A DNA stretch of 17,245 nucleotides from JBDTCS01 sp039923455 (GTDB lineage Bacteria > Bacteroidota > Ignavibacteria > Palsa-1295). The stretch is from assembly GCA_039923455.1 (NCBI GenBank), contig JBDTCS010000040.1, positions 1 to 17,245 of the forward strand, written 5' to 3'. The notes beneath the pieces are model-generated. The model saw nothing but the letters and a program-made list of their open reading frames with translations, ran no database searches and had not been told where the DNA came from. Below are positions 1 through 7,015 of the stretch, in pieces. The translations under genes were made by a program, and so were the position numbers. Each line of letters starts with the position of its first letter. Within the stretch, counting starts at the first letter, position 1.

Positions 1-1
1 C

Positions 2-1114
2 ACGATGGTCGCAGAAACGATGGAACGTCCACCAAGTGTAGTGCAAATGCATTGGGGCGGTGGCAGCCCAACACACTTATTGCCCAGTGAGATCGCAGAT
101 CTTGGTGCGCATATTCGGCGTACATTCGAATTTGCTCCGAACGCTGAGGTCTCGATCGAGATCGATCCACGCGGAGTTACGCGCGAACACATCGAGGCGA
201 TGAAAGTTGTAGGGTTCAATCGTGCAAGTATTGGTGTGCAAGATTTTGATCCGGATGTTCAAGTCGCGATCAATCGTGTGCAACCTCGCAGTGTGACGGA
301 GCAAGTGATCGAGTGGTGTCGTGAGATCGGGATCGATAGTATCAATCTTGATCTGATCTACGGGCTCCCGTATCAAACGACCGAGAGTTTTCGCGACACA
401 CTCAAGACGATTCGCGAGATATCTCCCGATCGTATCGCGATCTACAATTTTGCCTACGTTCCGTGGATCAAGCCACACCAAGCACTGATATCCATCGATA
501 CGCTTCCGGTAGCGAGTAGCAAGTTAGCCTTGCTGGAACTTGCGATACAGGAATTGACGGATGCCGGTTATGAGTATCTCGGTATGGATCACTTTGCGAA
601 GCCGAACGACTCGCTTGCACTCGCAAAACGTAACCGAACGCTGCACAGAAATTTTCAAGGATACTCTACTCTAGCTGGTAAAGATTTGCTCTCCTTCGGA
701 ATTTCGGCGATCGGTCGAGTAGAGAATGCCTTTGCGCAGAACGTGAAAGATCTGCCGAATTACTATCGGATGATCGACGAAGGTAAACTTCCGATCGAAA
801 AAGGATACGAACTGACAGTGGAGGATGCGATTCGTGAGTTCGTGATCATGCAGATGATGTGCACCGCCCAAATTGATACGCGCGAAGTCGAGCGGCTGTT
901 TGGTATTACCTTCGAGGAACACTTTGTGGAGGCGATCGCATCACTGGTTCCGTTAGCATCGGACGGATTGTGCACGATAGATTCTGAGATAATTACGGCG
1001 ACGGACCGAGGGCGGTACTTTTTGCGCAATATCGCCGCGACATTTGATACTTATCTGAGAGCGAAGCAACCAAATACGCAACTCCCAAGTAAAATGTACT
1101 CACGAGCAGTGTGA
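2..1114 (+). CDS. hemN: Oxygen-independent coproporphyrinogen III oxidase HemN, 5'-truncated
   Basis: Radical-SAM enzyme of anaerobic heme synthesis that oxidatively decarboxylates coproporphyrinogen III to protoporphyrinogen IX in the cytoplasm. The reading frame is open to the window's left edge. The visible chain begins just before the GGGSPTHL motif (HemN family GGGTPTYL), so about 95 N-terminal residues, including the CxxxCxxC iron-sulfur motif, lie outside the window. The ATG at position 5 is internal, not the start. Family landmarks seen in order are the NLDLIYGLPYQT segment near residue 115 of the visible part, FQGYST near 218 (family FQGYTT), an LLSFGISAIG stretch, and a C-terminal YSRAV tail like the usual HemN ending. 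FQGYST and the C-terminal domain favour true HemN over the HemW-like proteins. A histidine kinase follows 28 bases downstream on the same strand, possibly co-transcribed. Product assignment is secure; catalytic competence cannot be judged without the N-terminus. Confidence 0.93.
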   Translation, partial: TMVAETMERPPSVVQMHWGGGSPTHLLPSEIADLGAHIRRTFEFAPNAEVSIEIDPRGVTREHIEAMKVVGFNRASIGVQDFDPDVQVAINRVQPRSVTEQVIEWCREIGIDSINLDLIYGLPYQTTESFRDTLKTIREISPDRIAIYNFAYVPWIKPHQALISIDTLPVASSKLALLELAIQELTDAGYEYLGMDHFAKPNDSLALAKRNRTLHRNFQGYSTLAGKDLLSFGISAIGRVENAFAQNVKDLPNYYRMIDEGKLPIEKGYELTVEDAIREFVIMQMMCTAQIDTREVERLFGITFEEHFVEAIASLVPLASDGLCTIDSEIITATDRGRYFLRNIAATFDTYLRAKQPNTQLPSKMYSRAV

Positions 1115-1142
1115 GAGAATATATTGGTGAACCAATGGCGGT

Positions 1143-2372
1143 ATGAAGAGGGAAGTAAACGAGGAGGTACAGTGTTCTTCTGAAGAGTCAGTGCCCCAGA
1201 GAGTCGTGGCTGCGGATGATCAACTATCCGATGGTTACGGTTCCGGCCGATTCCGAACACTGCGATCTATGCCTGAGAGAGAATCCGCCTTGCTCCGATT
1301 TGCATTTGAACATTCGTCTGATGGAATGCTGCTAACAGATCCAAACGGAACGATCCAGATGGTCAATGATGCCTTCGTTCAAATGTTCGGGTTTCCATTA
1401 GAGGAGGTTATCGGTCAGCGTAGCTCCTTTCTTCGCTCGAAATATTCTTCACAAGAGTTTTATGAGGCGATGTGGAAATCACTCCGTGAGCATGGCGAAT
1501 GGAAAGGCGAGATCGTCAACCGTACGAAGCACGGAAAGGAGAAGACGTGCTTTCTGACGATCACTCCAATTTTTTCCGAGGCGGGTGATCGCTTGGGATA
1601 TCTCGGCGTAGAGATCGATCTGACGGAGCGCAAACGATTGGAATCCCAGATCGTCCAGGGAGAAAAACTCGCGGCCATCGGAGAAACAGTTGCGACGCTC
1701 GTGCATGAGATCCGAAATCCGCTAAACGGTATCGCGATGAATATCTATATGCTCGCGCAAAGCGCTCAATCCGGGTCGCATTGGACGGATGAAGAGCGAG
1801 AGTCTATCCAATTGATTGGGCGCGAAGCAAAACGTTTGGAAGTACTTGTAAAAGATGTGCTGACCTACGCGCGAAACATCGAGCTCCGCTATGAGCGAGT
1901 AAATCTTTCGAGTTTTTTGACGGAGGTCGAAGAGCTGCTTTCGTTCAAGGCCGAGCAGTGTGAGGTCAAGCTGAAGATCAAGGCGGCGACCGCTTGGGAA
2001 ACAGGCCGATTTGATCCCGATCAGATGAAGCAAGTGCTGCTCAATCTTACTCAAAATGCGATCGAGGCCGCAAGTCAAGGCGATCGTAAGGCCGTTGAAG
2101 TAAATGTCAATATTCGTGAAAGCGCCACGTGGCGACCTATTAGTTCATCCGGCCGTGTGATCTTGTTCGAGGTCGCGAACACGGGCCCAATGATCCCGGA
2201 GGAAGTTCGCCTTCGACTATTTCAACCTTTTTTCACGACCAAAGCACAAGGGCTTGGACTCGGACTTGCTTCGAGTGCTAAGATCGTGCGTCAGCATCAT
2301 GGAATTCTCGGCGTACGTACGGCCGAAGAATCCCCTTATACAACCGTATTTTCTGTAGCACTCCCAGCATGA
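1143..2372 (+). CDS. Soluble PAS-domain sensor histidine kinase
   Basis: Cytoplasmic sensor kinase of a two-component pair, 409 residues, with no transmembrane segment or signal peptide, as in NtrB-type kinases. In order: a low-complexity N-terminus to about residue 45; a PAS domain at about 53-165 (DGMLLTDPNGTIQMVNDAF start, DLTERKRLE exit helix); the H-box HEIRNPL with phospho-acceptor His188; the N-box QNAIEAA with Asn305; and an ATP-lid region with PFFTTK and GLGLGL at about 362-375. The G1 box reads NTGPMIP (Asn346) where many kinases have DxGxGI; related NtrB/ZraS-like kinases also show NxGP here. The stop overlaps the next start in ATGA at 2369-2372, so kinase and regulator are probably translationally coupled. 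The start at 1143 lacks a clear ribosome site; Met43 (1269) is a possible alternative just before the PAS domain. The signal sensed is unknown. Confidence 0.92.
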   Translation: MKREVNEEVQCSSEESVPQRVVAADDQLSDGYGSGRFRTLRSMPERESALLRFAFEHSSDGMLLTDPNGTIQMVNDAFVQMFGFPLEEVIGQRSSFLRSKYSSQEFYEAMWKSLREHGEWKGEIVNRTKHGKEKTCFLTITPIFSEAGDRLGYLGVEIDLTERKRLESQIVQGEKLAAIGETVATLVHEIRNPLNGIAMNIYMLAQSAQSGSHWTDEERESIQLIGREAKRLEVLVKDVLTYARNIELRYERVNLSSFLTEVEELLSFKAEQCEVKLKIKAATAWETGRFDPDQMKQVLLNLTQNAIEAASQGDRKAVEVNVNIRESATWRPISSSGRVILFEVANTGPMIPEEVRLRLFQPFFTTKAQGLGLGLASSAKIVRQHHGILGVRTAEESPYTTVFSVALPA

Positions 2373-3793
2373 ATATTTCGGTGCACGACGAGCAGGCAAT
2401 TGGCACACCCCATGAACCGATCCTGAATCGGGGTTTGAGTATGCGTCGTATTTTGGTGATCGATGACGATGCGACAGCCAGACGAACGCTTGAAAGATTT
2501 CTCTTACGAGAGGGATTCATCGTTACCACGGCAGCGAATGGAAACGAGGGCTTGCTCGCTGTGCAGGTCGATCAGCCGGAGATTATCCTTACCGATATTT
2601 ATATGCCTGGGATGACCGGGCTGGAGTTGCAAGCAAAGGTTCAGGAGTTCGCCCCACACATCACGATCCTACTAATGACGGGGCAGGATGATATGCCAAC
2701 CACCGTCAAGGCAATGCAACAAGGTGCGTATGATTACCTTACGAAGCCGATCGATCTCGAGCGTCTTAGAAATATTCTTACACGGCTGATAGAGACGCAG
2801 CAGCTCTCCGAGCAACTCGATTTGCTGAAAGAGACCGAAGCGGAAGAGTATAAACTGGAAAATATTCTGGTCGGAAGAAGTCCGCAGATGCAAGAGATCT
2901 ATAAAACAATCGGCAGCGTAACGCGCTCTCGAGTAACGGTTCTCATCGAAGGTGAGACGGGAACGGGCAAAGAGCTTATCGCACGTGCGATTCATTTTAA
3001 TTCGCCGTGGAAGGACGAGCCTTTCATCGCAGTCAATTGTACGGCACTTGCCGAGACGCTGCTTGAATCCGAGCTCTTCGGTCACACGAAAGGCTCCTTC
3101 ACCGGCGCGATGAATGACAAGCGTGGCAAGTTTGAACTCGCGCGTAACGGTACGATCTTCTTAGACGAGATCGGTGAAATATCACAAACGCTGCAAGTCA
3201 AGTTATTGCGTGTATTGCAAGAGCGAGAGTTCGAACGCGTGGGTGGTGAGAAGACGCTGCAGATGAATGCACGCATTATCGCGGCCACCAATCGTAACTT
3301 GAGCAAAGAAGTTTTAGAGGGGCGATTCCGTGAAGATCTGTATTACCGGCTGAATGTAGTTTCGATCAAAGCTCCTCCATTACGCGATCGTAAAGATGAT
3401 ATTCCGCTACTTGTGACGAGTTTGTTGCGACGCATCAATCAAGAGTTGCATACGAAGGTGACCAAAGTGAGTGCACATGCAATGGAACTTGTGCAGCAGC
3501 ACGACTGGTCGGGTAATGTTCGCGAACTGGAGAATGTGCTCACGCGAGCCGTCGTGTTGTCAAAGTCTGATGTGATCGAAGAGTCGGTGCTTCCGCAGAT
3601 CAAGGAACACATGAACAGCCCGAGCCACTATGAATGGAATCGCTCATTGGCGGATGTGGAACGTGAGCACATGACTCGTGTGCTTGAAGCGGTGCATGGT
3701 AATCGAACGGAAGCAGCGCGTATTCTCGGAATTTCTAAACCGACACTTTACGCAAAGCTTCCAACGGTTAAGCACGAGGAAAAGGATCTGTAA
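2369..3793 (+). CDS. NtrC-family sigma54-dependent response regulator
   Basis: Transcriptional activator of sigma54 promoters and evident partner of the preceding kinase. Domains: receiver at about residues 26-140 (acidic DDD 32-34, phospho-acceptor Asp76 in LTDIYMPG, Thr104, Lys126 in TKP); AAA+ domain at about 165-395 with Walker A GETGTGKE (195-202), sigma54-contact loop GSFTGA (242-247), Walker B FLDEIGE around Asp266-Glu267 and arginine-finger region RFREDLYYRLN (319-329); Fis-type helix-turn-helix at about 443-463 (GNRTEAARILGISKPTLYAKL). The sigma54 loop has Ser where the consensus GAFTGA has Ala, a variant known in natural members. The 24 residues before the receiver are unusual, and Met25 (2441) could be the real start, but the ATGA overlap with the kinase favours 2369. 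Targets are unknown: I found no convincing -24/-12 promoter in the window. Confidence 0.95.
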   Translation: MNISVHDEQAIGTPHEPILNRGLSMRRILVIDDDATARRTLERFLLREGFIVTTAANGNEGLLAVQVDQPEIILTDIYMPGMTGLELQAKVQEFAPHITILLMTGQDDMPTTVKAMQQGAYDYLTKPIDLERLRNILTRLIETQQLSEQLDLLKETEAEEYKLENILVGRSPQMQEIYKTIGSVTRSRVTVLIEGETGTGKELIARAIHFNSPWKDEPFIAVNCTALAETLLESELFGHTKGSFTGAMNDKRGKFELARNGTIFLDEIGEISQTLQVKLLRVLQEREFERVGGEKTLQMNARIIAATNRNLSKEVLEGRFREDLYYRLNVVSIKAPPLRDRKDDIPLLVTSLLRRINQELHTKVTKVSAHAMELVQQHDWSGNVRELENVLTRAVVLSKSDVIEESVLPQIKEHMNSPSHYEWNRSLADVEREHMTRVLEAVHGNRTEAARILGISKPTLYAKLPTVKHEEKDL

Positions 3794-3812
3794 TGTTTGT
3801 TGAAGTTGCGAA

Positions 3813-5279
3813 TCAGTTCTTTGCTACAAGATCCCGTTGCAAAAGATAATCCAGAACTTCCGCAGCGGAGTAGTTTACTGTTCCATCCTTCAGAAAGTGT
3901 TTCAGCCCTAACAATGAGTCTCCGGCAGTCAAGAGAGGCAGTTCAATATATCCGGATGTCTGTTGTTGTTCGAGTCCTACGTTCGCCATAAGTGCGTTGC
4001 ACAGACACTTGCGACCTACCGTATCTTCGAGCTTTCCGCCCTTCTTCACATATGCCGCAACCGGTTCACCCGCGCATCGAAAGCCGATCTCTCCTTCGTC
4101 GGTTTTGTAAGCTTGCCGAAGAAACCCTAACTGGCAAAGCCGTGGACGCTCTTCATACACCTGTGGATCGGAAAGTGTACCCTTGAGTTGCACAACCTTG
4201 AACGGAAATCCTGTTGAGGAAGCTCTTGGATCGGTGAAGATCTTCACTTCATCATTAGCCAATGAATGCAGCGTTGCAATTCGAAGTGTGGGATCCAGTC
4301 CGGACTCTTTACAAAACGCAAAGGCGGTACCGATCTGAACACCTGTTGCTCCGAGCGCCAACGCGGATTGCAGTTGCTCGGGACTGGCAAAATCTCCGGC
4401 AAGCCAAAAGGGTAAACCTAACTCTCGTATCTTTTCGATGTTCGCGGAATCTCGTGGTCCGTAGATCGGCTCACCGGAAGCTGTAAGCTTCATCATGCCA
4501 CGAGGAGGAGCATTGTGGCCGCCTGCGAGGGCATTCTCAATGATCAGACCATCAATACGACCCGAGGCTTTTTGTACCAGTACCTGTGCAAGCACCTCCG
4601 ACGAAACAATTGCGAGAAACTTCGGGCGATGGAGCGGTGGAAGTTCGAATCCGAAGAGCCGTTGGGGTTCGAAGCCCATTCGTATATCATCGCTCGGTGA
4701 TGCTCCCTCTACATGCAATTTTAACGAAGCGTTTTCGTGCTTTGCGAGTCTATCGAGCACACCCGGAATTTCCCGCGGAATGCCCGCACCCATCAATACA
4801 TAATCCACACCCGCGAGCATGGCACCGTATAACGATGCAAGGTTTGGCAATTGCACCTTCTCCAGTAGGTTGATTCCTACTACACCACGGTGTCCTTCTT
4901 TGGCGAGAAAGATCTCACAAAAATTTGCAACAACGGTTAGTTTCAGAAGTGCATCACTCGGATGCATGGTGAACATTGGCACCCCGGTTAGCACTGATCG
5001 AAGTTTTACTTGATCGACTTGATAGTGTTGCTCTAGAATATCACTCGCGACCGAGGGAAAAGGGAAGTGTGCGAGCGCACGTCGAAGATGGCCGCCCACA
5101 TCGCCGTTCTGCAGTCGTTGCGCAAAGACTGCGTTCATGCTTGTACCCGAGACGACCCCCAATTGACCGTATTCGGAAACAGCTTTTGCCAGTTGCCAAC
5201 CGGAGATAGCAACTCCCATCCCGCCCTGTATTAGGATTGGATCTTTCAAACGGGCGTCGGAAGTGATCGTATTTCTCAT
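3813..5279 (-). CDS. Nitronate monooxygenase-family (NPD, COG2070) flavoprotein, long form
   Basis: TIM-barrel FMN protein of the nitronate monooxygenase / 2-nitropropane dioxygenase superfamily, 488 residues. Seen: N-terminal PILIQGGMGVAISG (14-27), the AGGH motif at 252-255 carrying the family's catalytic-type His255, and the FMN-phosphate motif GVQIGTAF (313-320). Classical nitronate monooxygenases have about 320-360 residues; this one carries about 130 extra C-terminal residues with four Cys (382, 402, 425, 427, the last two in KCLCNA). The same superfamily includes PfaD-like and FabK-like enoyl reductases, so the substrate is open. Its ATG overlaps the stop of the upstream tryptophanase-family gene by four bases (ATGA, 5276-5279), which implies co-translation and perhaps a shared pathway. 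It converges on the response regulator with 19 bases between the two stops, and I see no hairpin terminator there. Family secure, reaction unassigned. Confidence 0.85.
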   Translation of the reverse strand: MRNTITSDARLKDPILIQGGMGVAISGWQLAKAVSEYGQLGVVSGTSMNAVFAQRLQNGDVGGHLRRALAHFPFPSVASDILEQHYQVDQVKLRSVLTGVPMFTMHPSDALLKLTVVANFCEIFLAKEGHRGVVGINLLEKVQLPNLASLYGAMLAGVDYVLMGAGIPREIPGVLDRLAKHENASLKLHVEGASPSDDIRMGFEPQRLFGFELPPLHRPKFLAIVSSEVLAQVLVQKASGRIDGLIIENALAGGHNAPPRGMMKLTASGEPIYGPRDSANIEKIRELGLPFWLAGDFASPEQLQSALALGATGVQIGTAFAFCKESGLDPTLRIATLHSLANDEVKIFTDPRASSTGFPFKVVQLKGTLSDPQVYEERPRLCQLGFLRQAYKTDEGEIGFRCAGEPVAAYVKKGGKLEDTVGRKCLCNALMANVGLEQQQTSGYIELPLLTAGDSLLGLKHFLKDGTVNYSAAEVLDYLLQRDLVAKN

Positions 5280-6670
5280 GCGAATGATGACTCAAGTACA
5301 GGAATTTGTTCGAAGTGTGCGGTGAAGTGACGCAAGACCGGAGCCTCGTAAGTGATTCGCAGTCCGGCAAGCGATTTGCGCTCGGCGAAGACTTCACAAA
5401 CCGCTTCGGCCACGTAGTCGATATGGCTTTGTGTATAGACGCGGCGTGGAATTGCGAGCCGAACGAGTTCCATCGGAGAGGGAACAAGCTCTCCATTCGT
5501 ATCATACGTGCCGAACATCATACTTCCCACTTCCACCGAACGAATGCCACCATGAATATACAGAGCGCAGACGATAGATTGACCCGGGTACTCATCGACG
5601 GGAAGGTGCGACGCAAAGCGCTTCGCGTCGAGATACACAGCGTGACCACCGGTGGGACGCATGATCGGCACACCCTGTGCTTCCAGCGCATCACCTAAAT
5701 ATTCGACTGAACGCAAACGATATGCAAGATAGGATTCGTCGAGGACTTCTACAAGTCCGCGTGCGATAGCCTCGAGATCTCTGCGTGCAAGGCCACCATA
5801 GGTAGTGAACCCTTCGGTTACAATAAGCACGTTGCGTGCTCGCATCGCGAGCGCATCATCATTCATTGCAAGGAAACCGCCCGTGTTCACGAGTCCATCT
5901 TTCTTCGCACTCATCGTGCAACCATCCGCGTACGAAAACATTTCTTGTGCGATCTGCTTCACAGGTACATTCGCGTAACCTTCTTCGCGAAGCTTGATGA
6001 ACATCGCGTTCTCGGCGAAGCGACACGCATCGAGAAAAAACAGAATGCCATTTTCATGGGCGATCGTACTCACCTCGCGAATATTTTTCATCGATACCGG
6101 CTGACCACCCCCGGTATTATTTGTGATCGTTAACATGATCACAGGAATATTTTCTGCACCAACTTTTAGTAATAGAGCGCGGAGGTGATTCGTATCCATG
6201 TCACCTTTGAAGTTTGCAATCACATCGGGTTGCAAGCCAAGCGCGTTGGGAAGATCAACAGCAATCGCTCCGGAATCTTCGATGTTCGCGCGGGTAGTAT
6301 CGAAGTGCGTGTTGTTCGGAATAAATTTTCCCGGCTCACCGATGATGCTAAACAAAATGCGTTCGGCCGCGCGTCCCTGATGCGTGGGGATGACGTGCTT
6401 GAATCCGGTGATATATTGCACGACACTTTCAAATTTGTAGTAGCTCCTTGATCCGGCATACGCTTCATCACCGTCCATGAGCGCAGACCATTGCTTTGCA
6501 CTCATTGCAGTCGTTCCGCTATCGGTCAATAGATCGATGAGCACATCGTCCGAATGTAGCAGGAAGGGATTGTAGTGCGCCTCTTCCAGTAGACGCACAC
6601 GTTCTTCACGTGTTGTAAAGCGCAACTGCTCCACCATCTTAATCTTGAAGGGCTCGATAATTGTTTTCAT
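5276..6670 (-). CDS. tnaA: Tryptophanase (tyrosine phenol-lyase/tryptophanase beta-eliminating lyase family)
   Basis: PLP-dependent beta-eliminating lyase; tryptophanase cleaves L-Trp to indole, pyruvate and ammonia in the cytoplasm. The full-length 464-residue chain shows DEAYAGSRSYY (68-78, Tyr71), THQGRAAE with Arg100, LDACRF with Asp214 and Arg217, and MSAKKD with PLP-lysine Lys257. Much of the sequence (GTTAMSAKQW, MFSYADGCTMS, IPRRVYT) resembles tyrosine phenol-lyase. However, three recalled specificity positions look like tryptophanase: Asp124 (Thr124 in TPL), Val381 where TPL has the phenol-selecting Arg381, and His448 (Phe448 in TPL). Numbering coincides with Citrobacter TPL. I therefore favour tryptophanase but would not exclude another aromatic amino acid substrate. 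No tnaC-like leader with Trp is present in the 95-base gap upstream. The last codon overlaps the flavoprotein start. Confidence 0.87.
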   Translation of the reverse strand: MKTIIEPFKIKMVEQLRFTTREERVRLLEEAHYNPFLLHSDDVLIDLLTDSGTTAMSAKQWSALMDGDEAYAGSRSYYKFESVVQYITGFKHVIPTHQGRAAERILFSIIGEPGKFIPNNTHFDTTRANIEDSGAIAVDLPNALGLQPDVIANFKGDMDTNHLRALLLKVGAENIPVIMLTITNNTGGGQPVSMKNIREVSTIAHENGILFFLDACRFAENAMFIKLREEGYANVPVKQIAQEMFSYADGCTMSAKKDGLVNTGGFLAMNDDALAMRARNVLIVTEGFTTYGGLARRDLEAIARGLVEVLDESYLAYRLRSVEYLGDALEAQGVPIMRPTGGHAVYLDAKRFASHLPVDEYPGQSIVCALYIHGGIRSVEVGSMMFGTYDTNGELVPSPMELVRLAIPRRVYTQSHIDYVAEAVCEVFAERKSLAGLRITYEAPVLRHFTAHFEQIPVLESSFA

Positions 6671-6727
6671 TCAGTGGTGATAAAAATTAAAGATAGCGGG
6701 ATACGTGGCGACTAACATCAACGTTAT

Positions 6728-6756
6728 GGCGCTTGGCTTTGCCGTTTCCAAGCACC
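6728..6756 (-). terminator. Stem-loop between DUF2892 gene and tnaA; weak terminator or processing hairpin
   Basis: Read as minus-strand RNA, GGUGCUUGG (6756-6748) pairs with CCAAGCGCC (6736-6728) over nine base pairs with one U-G wobble and an 11-base loop. It lies 9 bases after the DUF2892 stop and about 57 bases before the tnaA start. No T-run follows, so it is not a textbook intrinsic terminator. It could attenuate read-through or stabilise a processed end. Confidence 0.35.
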
Positions 6757-6765
6757 ATCTACCTA

Positions 6766-6981
6766 TCAGTGTGAAGCTTTTGGCTTGCCCCAGATTGTTC
6801 TTCCGAAGAGCGGAGCCGCGATGCAAAAGTTGATTACGCCAGCGAGTAGCGGCACGAAGCCGATGATGCCAACGATCACTCCTCCGGTGCCGAAGAAACC
6901 CCACCAAATCAACGCGAGCCCGAGTGCAATACGGAGTAATCTTCCCGCGGTACTTCTCATAAATGCGACAAAGTTATTCAT
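6766..6981 (-). CDS. DUF2892 (YgaP-type) small inner-membrane protein
   Basis: A 71-residue protein with two hydrophobic segments (about residues 15-32 and 34-54) separated by a Gly-rich GTGG turn. It matches the DUF2892 / YgaP transmembrane-domain pattern: N-terminal RxxRxxxGxxL and an xGxxPLxxGxxxxCxxxxLFG second half, here GFVPLLAGVINFCIAAPLFG. Function is not known for stand-alone members. It starts 34 bases after the cytochrome b-c stop on the same strand, so it is probably the last gene of the Rieske/cytochrome b unit; a role in that complex is only inferred from position. A short GGGCA/TGCCC inverted repeat (6991-7004) lies just before its start. The single Cys in the second segment is family-typical. 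Confidence 0.8.
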   Translation of the reverse strand: MNNFVAFMRSTAGRLLRIALGLALIWWGFFGTGGVIVGIIGFVPLLAGVINFCIAAPLFGRTIWGKPKASH

Positions 6982-7015
6982 AGTTTAATGGGGCAGTGTT
7001 GCCCTTATTGGTGTA

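Noticed and set aside
3794..3812. Bidirectional terminator between the response regulator and the flavoprotein gene
   Set aside because: The 19-base gap and its edges contain no stable inverted repeat.
6671..6765. A 23-codon minus-strand reading frame (ATG GTG CTT...) before tnaA as a tnaC-like leader peptide
   Set aside because: It contains no Trp codon, overlaps a stem-loop and lacks the tnaC WFNID-like motif, so tryptophan-sensing attenuation is not supported.
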